Assembly (NCBI GenBank): GCA_034696485.1
Contig: JAQIWT010000120.1
Location: 1 to 33,563 of the forward strand
Origin: Isohypsibius dastychi
Taxonomy: Eukaryota; Tardigrada; Eutardigrada; Parachela; Isohypsibiidae
Length of the DNA stretch: 33,563 nt
Direction: 5' to 3'
Positions 21,805-30,596 of this stretch are shown one piece after another; the first letter of the stretch is position 1, and each line of letters opens with the position of its first letter. A model generated the notes under the pieces. The model made no database searches, had not been told where the DNA came from, and was given only the letters and a program-made list of their open reading frames with translations. A program made the translations under genes and the position numbers.

Positions 21805-22658
21805 TCAGTTGGTCAAGCACAGCTGAAAAACAAAAACGGTCAATTTTAAGGCGAAACCGATCGAGAATTAGAATAAGAAAACATTCAGGGACAGAACTCT
21901 TGAGAGGTGGAAAAAAAGAGTAACCACGTTGCCCGAAAACAGTGATACGGACAACCTAATGAAATGACAACTTACAAAAATCCAGACGAAGATCCAAGGC
22001 GGGAAAAACAAGCTGATGCAGCAGTGAAGGCAGTGGTTGACATTCCTGAAAATTAATGTATATGTGTACATCTGCGGCTATAAAGGTGGGGTATCATATA
22101 TTTCGTTTTGATCTGTTCACGGTTCAAGTGAATTACTCCAACTTTCATATTCATGATATTTTCGATATTCATGACAATATTCATGACGATATTCATGACG
22201 ATATTCCCTACCTCTCAACAATCACGGTGGTGGTGGTTGTGTGAGTCGGCTGAGATCCGACAGTAATCACGGTTGGATATGGCTGCAAAAACATAAACAG
22301 AACGTGAAACCTTCGTTGTTACTGAATTACAAGGTTGAGGTTCTAATGACAATGCAGGCCAAGAAATCGATTTTTTTCGAACGCGACAAAAACACATCTC
22401 AAAGCAATTTCGTACCTGAGCTGCAGCATACTGTGGCTGCGGTTGTTGGAAAGATGGATAGACGTTGGTATGATGGATTGGTGGCGAATACGGTCCTTGG
22501 TCGAACTGAGACGACGGGGGAGCGTACTGGAAAAACAAACAAATGCATAACCCTCCATGGTTCATTTCCGCTGACAATGTAAACTTCGGATATTTCAAAA
22601 TGGAGATCCGTTTTCAAATCAGACATATTCTTACCGGAGGCGGTGGTCCTTTCTCCAT
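21805..22658 (-). CDS. PPxY small membrane-tail protein, paralogue B (5 exons)
   Basis: Exons in transcript order: 22658-22635 (24 bp, MEKGPPPP), 22526-22416, 22282-22212, 22045-21976, 21822-21805; 97 aa. The PPPPY motif is built across the first splice junction (residues 5-9). Next come PYSPPIHHTNVYPSFQQ, a Thr/His segment (QPTHTTTTVIVE) and the tail NVNHCLHCCISLFFPPWIFV, WIFLCLTN, stop. The third exon is 71 bp, exactly the length of exon 2 in paralogue C, and encodes the equivalent region. Upstream of the ATG the frame closes without another start. The last intron lies one nucleotide away from its position in the other two copies (phase 0 instead of 1). Role is unknown; a small WW-binding membrane adaptor is the best inference. 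Confidence 0.83.
22164..22206. repeat. 12-bp tandem repeat in an intron of paralogue B
   Basis: About three and a half copies of GATATTCATGAC run head to tail, with a degenerate copy before them. The array ends at the 5' splice site of the third intron, so the repeat forms the start of that intron on the minus strand. It is too short to be a mobile element. Confidence 0.7.
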
Positions 22659-23264
22659 TTTCTTCGCAGGATCTGATAATGGGAACTCAACGAAGTTCTT
22701 TGCGACGAAAAATACAATATTGACCCTTCAATCCTAAAGAGAGTTGGTTGAATTGAAGATCAGCTGGTTGGAGTTGGATTGGTGTAGAAGTCGATTGCTC
22801 TGAACACTGAAGGAATGATCCCTTCGAAAGCTTACCTTGATGCTCAGTTCCGTGCGTCCCAAATTCCCAGAGATTCCGACAAACGAGAACGTGATCTGAC
22901 TTGTGGAATGTTGCAGTTCTGTGTTTTATTTGGGGGCTGGCCTTTGAAACGAACTCGTGCCGTGCGAGACGAGACGGCACCTGCTCTGCCAATTCCCCTT
23001 GAGGGGCGAGCGATTCTAATTTCTTAACGGACGTACTCTATCAGTCCCCGCTTCACAGGATTTTATTTGTAACGGCTGGTTTTTGTATCGGTTATCACAC
23101 CTGAATATGCTTAGCACTCAAATTTGTAGAAAAGCTGACATCGATTAAATTTTGTGCTAACGAGTGAAGTTCGGGTAGCATTTCGGAACGTCGCAGACCC
23201 GCGTAGCGCACCGGGTAATCGTGACCTTTGAACCGTCGAATGAAGTGCCTCTTGGCCAACGCAT
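22659..23264. other. Spacer between paralogues B and A
   Basis: No exon is supported. A TTTATT (minus-strand AATAAA) at 23062-23067 lies about 200 bp past the stop codon of paralogue A and is its likely polyadenylation signal. The rest should contain the promoter of paralogue B. Confidence 0.45.
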
Positions 23265-23982
23265 TTAATTCGTGAGACACACTGAAAAACAAAAACAATT
23301 ACGAACGATCGTTTGTGAAAATCAAGCTGATCATCCGATTAAGATGACATCACTTACAGCAGATCCAAACAAAAATCCACCTGAAATAACAACCAATTTT
23401 ATTATTTGTGAATTATGATTAATTAAGATAACATAAAAAACAAAGACTCACGGCGGAAAGAATATAGTGATCAAGAAATGAAGGCAGTGATTAACTCCCC
23501 TGAAATCATAAATAGATTAAGGGCCATGATGCAAACTGCAGAAAATGTCTGGAAATTGCCGAATATTCCAAATTCAAATCGGTATCTCACCGTTTGTGAA
23601 CAACGACGGTATGGCAGCTCTGTTGTTCAACGTGGCAATGATCGGACCCTCCACTCACAACAATGGTGGTCTGAAAACAAGAAAAACATTGAAAAACAGT
23701 CAATGGTTTGTGATGACTTCCGGTTCTTACTGGATACGGAGTCGGATAATACGGCGCTTGTTGGTATTGTTGCTGCGGTTGTTGATGAATCTGAGGACTC
23801 TGAGGCGCATACATAGGATGTCCAGATGGGCCGACATTGTAATTTGGGTTATAAAATCCAGACGGGGCAGGTTGATATTGCGGTCCGGAAGGAATACTAC
23901 CGTAACTTTGCTGCACTGTTGTGTGTTGTCCGTCATAAGGAGGGGGTGCCTCCGCTCCTAGACTGGCATCTTTCTCCGACAT
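23265..23982 (-). CDS. PPxY small membrane-tail protein, paralogue A (5 exons)
   Basis: Exons in transcript order: 23982-23731, 23670-23591, 23499-23452, 23380-23358 (23 bp), 23281-23265; 139 aa, the longest of the three. PPPY lies at residues 13-16, followed by a Tyr/Gln/Pro-rich region (SYGSIPSGPQYQP, HQQPQQQYQQAPYYP). The middle segment TTIVVSGGSDHCHV, then HTVVVHKR, matches the equivalent part of paralogue C. The tail is GVNHCLHFLITIFFPP, WIFVWICLCLTN, stop. This copy has an intron inside the hydrophobic tail, between FFPP and WIFV, that the other two lack; it leaves a 23-nt microexon. The N-terminal PPPY followed by Y-G-x-I-P recalls BRI3-type proteins, but the CxxC motifs of that family are missing. 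Confidence 0.86.
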
Positions 23983-24737
23983 TCTCTGTTGTATGACACT
24001 ACCAAGAAATCAGGATGTAAACAGGGAATATTTCGAAGGTCACAACGAAGAAGGCCGGAACTAAAATTCGAACAGGTGTGAGTAAGATAAAACCAAAATG
24101 TTGACGCCGTTTCAAAGTTGAATGAAGACCTTGATACTAAATCATCACAAACATATGAATACCATTCGACAAATCAGTGTATCGGTTGTGACCTTTGAAC
24201 GCGATTATGCCAAGCGCCCATCGATAATCAATTGATCGACATACACACCGTAATTAATCATACATGAGGCGAAAATTCAGATGACCAGAAACAAATCCAA
24301 GAAAGAAAAGTTAGAACGGAGGTCCACAATTTTGAGAATTATTGCTACGAGAATACGTATTCAGGTTCAATTCAAGGGTGTTCGAACCTTATGCTGAAGA
24401 AGCTTAAGTTTAAGCTTTTGCCGACTTTGCCGAAGAACCTCTTCAACGATTTGCGATAAAACAAGTTTGCTTGATCATGCGTTTTTATATTTCGCACTCA
24501 CCAGGATGATAATTGTTCATCCGGTAGCGATTTCGGTCTTCAAAGATGGTCGAAAGCAATTTAAGCGCAAGACACATCATCTCGGCAGAACATAGAGTGG
24601 CAAGGAAAAATGTGGAAGGAATCCAACTAAAAAATTCAAGCTGAAAATAAGCGAATGCGACGGATCAACAATTCCGGTATGAAAGCGCTAATTATCAAAC
24701 ATTATGGCAGGAAATATATCAGCAAGTTACGGTCATA
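23983..24737. other. Spacer upstream of paralogue A
   Basis: This should hold the promoter of paralogue A and the 3' UTR of POC5. No exon is supported. A TGACCTTTGAAC string near 24187 is shared with a site in the 3' UTR of paralogue A near 23222, where it is followed by CG; both are nuclear-receptor half-site-like but lack the T of a ROR site. Confidence 0.4.
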
Positions 24738-27630
24738 TCAGCTCCGTTTCGTCTGCGAAGATCCATTGGATTTGGCGCTTGCTGCCGATTTCCCGGAATT
24801 CGGCTGAGATTCAAAATGTCTTTCGACGGCATACGGCACCGGACCTGATCCAATGCTGTTTATTCGACTTATCACTTCACCGTTAGAACGATCGGAACTT
24901 TGAGCGGTTCGGCCAGTTGTATTCCGGCTGGGAAATTTCGGGGGGTCGTCATTCTTGCTTGTCTTCCGCGAAGCTGGTTCCGAAGAATCTAAAGAAATTT
25001 CGATCTTACAAATTAGATCTGATTTATAAACGATTTTTAAAATTAGAAATCAAATTTCGTTCTTGGAAATCTCACCTCCGGAGCCCCCAGGGAAATGAGA
25101 GACTTCTGTTTTCAAAACAGAAACTCCGTGCAGAAGAGCATTGCGAGCTTGAAGAGTTACTTGATCACGTTCTTTTTTGTACAGTTTGTTTTCTTCCCGT
25201 AATTTCCGGATTGTCTCTTCCATCTGAATAATGCGAAAATACAATAATGGAGACCTTGTATGAGGAACAGAAAACAATGACCAACATCGCCTATTCGTTT
25301 TTCGTACTGGTCGGCCATTTGATGACAAACTTCTTCCGCTCGTTTTTGACAAGCTTTCTCGATACGGGTTCGCCATCTTTCTTGGACTGCCGCGTGCCAT
25401 GAATGGAAAAATCTCTGAACCAGAATCCGCTGGTAGTATTTCTTGGCAATGACCTCCCGAAATTTCTGCAGAATCAAAATAAGCAAAACTTTCCGAAATC
25501 CAATCAAATCGTCTTCAGAAAACGAAACGAAAACTGTCAAAGAAAAAAAATTCCACCTTTAATTTACTCAAATATAAATTCAGCAGAGATAAATTTCAAT
25601 TTTATACAAGAAATTTCTTTTAAGAAAATGTTAAAAATGAGGCGTATTGAAAATCTGGTTCAGGAATTTCTCATTGAAAATCGGTTCTTATTCTTTCGTT
25701 CATTATTCGAACTCCGATAGAAATATCAGGTAGATTTTCAGTATTTCTGGTCTGAAATTTTTTCAGCTGAACTGGAATTAATTGCTTACTGAATGGAATT
25801 TCCTAATTCCTCAAATTAATTCTTGATTTAATTAGTTTTCTGAGTTCCGAATTTTAGGATGTATCAACAAAAAGCGATTGTACCTCTTGACGACTTTCTT
25901 CTGCTTCCGTTTTCAACGCAGCAAAGGTGCGTGCAAGGACGACTTGCTCTTTTTGACCGGCAAGAGCATCCGCCAAGTTTGCTATCGTTTTGTCACGTTG
26001 ATTAATGGCTTTACTGTAGGATCGACAGAGATTGTGTAGGGAATCAATATCGGAATGAAGTCGATCGACATCCTTTTGACGACTGAAATGCAACAAATTG
26101 ACAATTGTTAGAATTCAACGAGCGTCGAACAAAAACGATCGGCAAAAGAAGAGGTACTCTGGGAGAAATTATTAACAGATGAAGAATGGAAAAACGAACC
26201 TTTGAAGCAGCTCTTTAATCACGTTATCGAATTCCTGCAGGATCCGATCTTGAACATTAATATTTTCAGCCTAAAAAAAAAATTATAAAAAACTTGGGAA
26301 AAAATGTTTCCGGCGGAAATAAATTCTTACCACAATTGCCTGCCGCAGTTCTCGACACCAAACATCAAGAATATTTTCCAAATTGTGCGTCTCCAGATTC
26401 GTTCGTTTCTTCAAAGCAGCCAACGTCGTCGCAAATTTCTCAATTCCCTCCGATGAAGTTCCATTCGAAACCAGGTCGTTCTTCATCAATCTTTCCCGAA
26501 ATCCGCGAACCAGATTATTTTCATTCTGAGATTGGATGGCATTCGTTGACTGCTCGTCTGATTCGAACGCCACATTATACGGATGATGACTGCTGATACT
26601 GGCACCCGAAATTCTTCCTCCATCTTTTTCCGGAATGCCCTCCTTTGGCGTCGAAGAGCCTTCGTCGTCTGAAACATTTTTCTCAGAAGCGGCGATTGCT
26701 TTCAGCTGGCTAAGTATACTGGACACCTCCTCCTGCTTGGATTTCGACAATTTCTTGACTGATTTGGATAATGAGTCTTCATTTCCCATAGCACTGTCTT
26801 CCACCAGCTCGGCGGATTGAGACGCAGGTGAAACTGGAGATTTTGGACGATCGATATCCGAATTCGTCTGAAAGCAGATATTCAAAATCGATGATCACAA
26901 AATCAGCGTGCAGCGTCAGCGAAGTCTGCTCAAAATCTCGCTGATGTGCCTGTTTCTGGAATAAGCTAGTAAAATCTCCAAAATTCCCGCTCCACGAGTC
27001 CAGAAAAAAAAGTAGTTTTCAAATGAAGACAGAGAAAAGAGAACGCGCCAACTTCGTTTGTTTTGGTTTGCAAATCGCTTCGCCTCCCGCAAAGCGTTGC
27101 ATTCTGATACACCGCTTCGCCTGTGGTCAGCTCAGTTTTTGCGTCCTTTGGGTTCTCAGACTCGGGTGACAACTAAGTACAGTAATGTGAACGTCAAGCT
27201 GATGACATCCATCACGCAACAACATTTCACAAAATTGGGGAAATTGATTAATATTTTTTTGTTTGCTATGTCCCAGGACTGACTTGTGAGCCAATGTCAT
27301 TCGACCAGAGCACCTTGAGTTTTTTTCAGGTTTCTCGAGTTCCTTACGAATTATTATCAATTCACTTGCCTGTGGCGGGACAACACTTGAAATTTTACGT
27401 GACGCGGGTGCCAAGGGCGTCGAAGCTCGTATTTTCCCACTGCTTCGTGGATTCGAGACTATCGATTGTTTGGACGACCTTCGGGAACTACTCGATCTCC
27501 TTTCCAAATCAGCGCTCATAACACCCTGCTCCGATCTCCCGCTGTTTGATGCCATTGTTTGCTGTTCCAATCTCTCGAATTCAGCTTGACTGCCGACGAC
27601 AGATTTTGGAGTGTCACCGAGATCCCCCAT
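24738..27630 (-). CDS. POC5: Centriole protein POC5 (8 exons)
   Basis: POC5 is a centrin-binding protein of the distal centriole lumen, needed for centriole elongation and integrity. Exons in transcript order: 27630-27370, 27172-27113, 26867-26331, 26270-26200, 26082-25884, 25465-25286, 25223-25076, 24988-24738; 568 aa against about 575 in human. The N-terminal third is Ser-rich and disordered. Residues ~287-376 are a coiled coil (DNVIKELLQR, DRLHSDIDSLHNLC). Exon 6 has the centrin-binding type motif RFFHSWHAAV at about 394-403, then the family signature IEKACQKRAEEVCHQMADQY, continued by EKRI. Exon 7 continues helical (MEETIRKLREENKLY) to ARNALLHGVSVL, equivalent to the vertebrate FMRGVCALN segment. 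The Ser/Asn-rich tail ends TKRS. The first intron appears to use a GC donor (CAG/gcaagt). The donor of exon 6 (GAT/gttggt) is weak but keeps phase. Confidence 0.9.
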
Positions 27631-28728
27631 CTTCAAGTGCGAATTTTAGATATTGCAACAACGTTGGATCCACATGGTTCCTGAGCTTCTCGTTCAAAGG
27701 AAGAGGAATATCACAGAGGTTAACATCACAGAAAAAACGAACCCAGATGGGCATGCAAATTTACTCGCACTCTCGACGAAAAAGGTCGAGTGGAATTTTG
27801 ATGCTGGCAGACACGCAAATCTCGTCAAAGCCGATGAATTCTGCATCACCATCGCAATCATATTGATTAATTTATATATACATGTATGTAAGGGTTGGAC
27901 GGGCGAGGCTGGGATGAATGCCGTCTACTTATCCTCGATATTGACAGAACACACATCTCACGTCCAGACGAATAAAAAATGGGCAGATCCCGTCTGACGC
28001 CGCTGGCCAACCTCCTGTAATATGTAGCACAGTATGTAGCATGTAGTATGTAGTATGTAGCACACGCACATCCTGTAATTCAATCACAGATGTGTGGTAG
28101 CAACATCATCGGTCATCTGGGCGTTTCAAGAACTGCCTTATCCAGCTCCTACGAGTCCTTTTTTCGAATCGGGGTTTTAGGTGCCTCACAATCTCTTTTT
28201 GAAAAGTCAGAACAAAATAAATACGTTATCGAACCGGCAGAAAATTTCGGGAAGCAGTTAAACTATCAAACTTTGGATCAATGACCTTTGTAAATTTTCG
28301 GGACTCTTGGGTTCCCGCGATGTGCTGGACTAAATTCATCAACATCCGACGCTGCTTGCCTTTGTTGCCGTTTTCACTTTCACAAGTCAGGGCTTGTGCT
28401 CGTCTGACTGACGAGGCGGCCCAGCCGGAAATCGATTGTAAATTTCGAACTTTCAGCTTTTGCAAGCAGCTGCTTCTTTCTTGTTTTAGGAGTTTTTTCA
28501 AGTTCAACCGATAACTCCATTCTTCCAACTAGAGCCCAACGTTTTACTCACAAGTAGAGGAATGACGTGGAGCGATCGACGACGCGGTGTTTCGTTGTTT
28601 GCTTAAACCGTAAGATATGCTTTCGTTTATCATGAATATTCATGTATGCTCGTTCATTCCAGAAATTCCGGACTTTGACAGAACTCGGATGATTTTATAA
28701 GATCTGAAACATTCTCGTTGTTGCTGAA
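27631..28728. other. Divergent promoter region, POC5 / TMEM267
   Basis: This 1.1-kb spacer separates two outward-facing genes. No exon is supported. It contains a short TATGTAG repeat (listed) and an AT palindrome, CATGAATATTCATG, at about 28631-28644. Open frames at 27546-27997 and 28226-28528 have no splice context or recognisable product. Confidence 0.45.
28020..28063. repeat. TATGTAG short tandem repeat
   Basis: Five to six imperfect copies of (A/G)TATGTAG-type units, some joined by GCAC or CA, run across this 44-bp stretch in the POC5/TMEM267 spacer. Simple microsatellite-like sequence. Confidence 0.75.
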
Positions 28729-29644
28729 ATGATCCTTCGGAAACCAGCGATCTGTTCGCCGTTCATCGTGGGGATATCGTTCATCTGCATCATCCTGACT
28801 ATTATTGGTGATCATGGACTTCGATTACTTTCCTCCGCGGATATTTCGATAACTTGGAGAGCGTTGTACGATTCTTTGATCCACGTTTTTCTTGGATGTC
28901 TCGCGTGGTCAATAACTATGACTGACCGGGTTCCGTTTACGAAAATATGGCCGGAAGTGATGATGGCAGCAGCGATCTCAGCGGGACTTGATATCGACCA
29001 CTTCATCCATGCTGGAAGTTTGCAATTAAAGGTATATTGAGAGTTAGTTTTTCAAAACGCGGAAATTCGGTAAAACGTTTCTTTACCGCGAAAATGCCGA
29101 ATCTCCTAAATTATTTCTCTGATTTCTTTTTTTGTAGCAATTTCCTTATCAAGAAAATGTTAACAGTAAAACTCTTATATTCTTCCAAAATTTGATTTTC
29201 AGTATTTGAACAAAACTGAGACCGATTTTCTGTTGATTTGTGGAATTTGACCTTTATAATATTTTTTGTGTTTTTTAGGACGCACTTCACATGACTTCGC
29301 CGCCACCATTTCACGACATCACCATTCCGTTTTTATTTTTTATTCTGGCTGAAGTTCTGTATTGCACCAACAGTGGACGAAAATATAATCTGCGTTACCG
29401 GTTTCTCCAAATAGCCACTTTATGGGCCGTGCATTTATTTCGGGATGCCGCGCGTCGAGGACTCCGAATCGGCTTCACCTTCGTCGTGCCACCACAGATG
29501 CCGTTTGGATTATTTCCGTTCTTCATCCCATTATTTCCCGTTATGGCGCGCTGCATTATTTTCCTCACCGAATCTACCAGTTTTGATGGAGCCGAATGGA
29601 TAAATCCATCGCAAAGCGCCGACATAGAAAACGCCTTTTTTTAA
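28729..29644 (+). CDS. TMEM267: TMEM267-like multi-pass membrane protein (2 exons)
   Basis: Exons 28729-29031 and 29279-29644 join in phase 0 and give 222 aa (human TMEM267 is about 215). Several hydrophobic spans are visible: IVGISFICIILTIIGDHGLR near the N-terminus, SLIHVFLGCLAWSI, VMMAAAISAGLDIDHFIHAG and IPFLFFILAEVLY. The histidine/aspartate-rich motifs (DHGLR, DIDHFIHAGSLQLK, then a Pro-Phe-His segment PPPFHDITIP) match the family pattern of SxDxDHF followed by RPFLH. A C-terminal R..RDAARRGL and a last hydrophobic part follow, ending DIENAFF. The biochemical function of TMEM267 is unknown. A variant polyadenylation signal ATTAAA lies at 29804-29809. Confidence 0.88.
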
Positions 29645-30596
29645 GTTGTTTTCAACTGATAGACGATTTAAAAATTTGACGCCGTTATTGTTTTTTACCT
29701 TCCAAAATTGACTTTGTTCCTGAACTTCTCGGTGATTTTTATGGTCAGCATTTGATGTGTAGTGTGCCTGTTAATGCATTTGGTTTTTCTGTCTTGTTTC
29801 AAAATTAAAGCTGATTTCTTACATAAATTGGAATATCAGCACACTTTCTGAAGATGCATAACCGTTAATTAATTGACCATCTGAATCAGAGAACGAATCC
29901 ACATAGTGCGCGGCGGAGAAACTCTTTTTCGATACCAGTACTTTATTCCACATCAACAATTCACCAGATTTTCACGTATGAATGAATCCACGGATGTCAG
30001 AAATAGATTCAACACACACGGAATGGTAAAAAGCCCGCATGATATTTCCGGCTCCGTTCAGTTCAGTACGGAGTAGATGCATCATAAAAATATCAAGGCT
30101 GATAATGTGCGTTATCAACGACAAAATTCCAGCCGCACGGAGTATCTGAGATACTGACTAAATTTCCAAAAAACATATTTGACAAACCTGACCACAGCTT
30201 TAGAATGTACAATCCAATATCAAACAAATCATTTATTGTAGCTACTACCTAGCATCAATAAAACAACACACGCACCAAAAAAACCGAAATCAATCCTTGT
30301 TTAATTTCACACTAATTTGCTGACATTTCTTGTCGTTGTGATTAAAATGATTAAAATAAAAGGTCAACAAGATAATAACGCGAGAAACCCGGAGCGGGAA
30401 CCACAAAGCAGAATCAAACAACTAATACACCTAAAATTCTAACCTCACTTCAAAAATGAAAATACATGTCCAGATAAAAAACGCATAGAATACAGAGACC
30501 AACAGAATGTTCACTTGCAGTCTAACATAAGCGAGTTTATTACTAATTGTCTCCTTTATTCGCGATCATATCCTCTTCCACCGCGTCGTCACAACC
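29645..30596. other. Convergent spacer between TMEM267 and hnRNP L
   Basis: This is the 3' UTR region of both genes; no exon is supported. ATTAAA at 29804-29809 would serve TMEM267. TTTATT at 30555-30560 and 30536-30541 are minus-strand AATAAA signals for the hnRNP L gene, 37 and 56 nt past its stop codon. Confidence 0.55.
30536..30560 (-). terminator. Paired polyadenylation signals of the hnRNP L gene
   Basis: Two AATAAA hexamers on the minus strand (30560-30555 and 30541-30536) follow the stop codon at 30597 closely, implying a very short 3' UTR of perhaps 70-100 nt. Confidence 0.5.

Noticed and set aside
24376-24391. tRNA B-box-like GTTCGAACC
   Set aside because: Spacing differs from the B-box consensus by one base and there is no A-box or cloverleaf around it.
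28631-28644. CATGAATATTCATG palindrome as a regulatory site
   Set aside because: A short AT palindrome with no other evidence; similar strings occur in the simple repeat at 22164.
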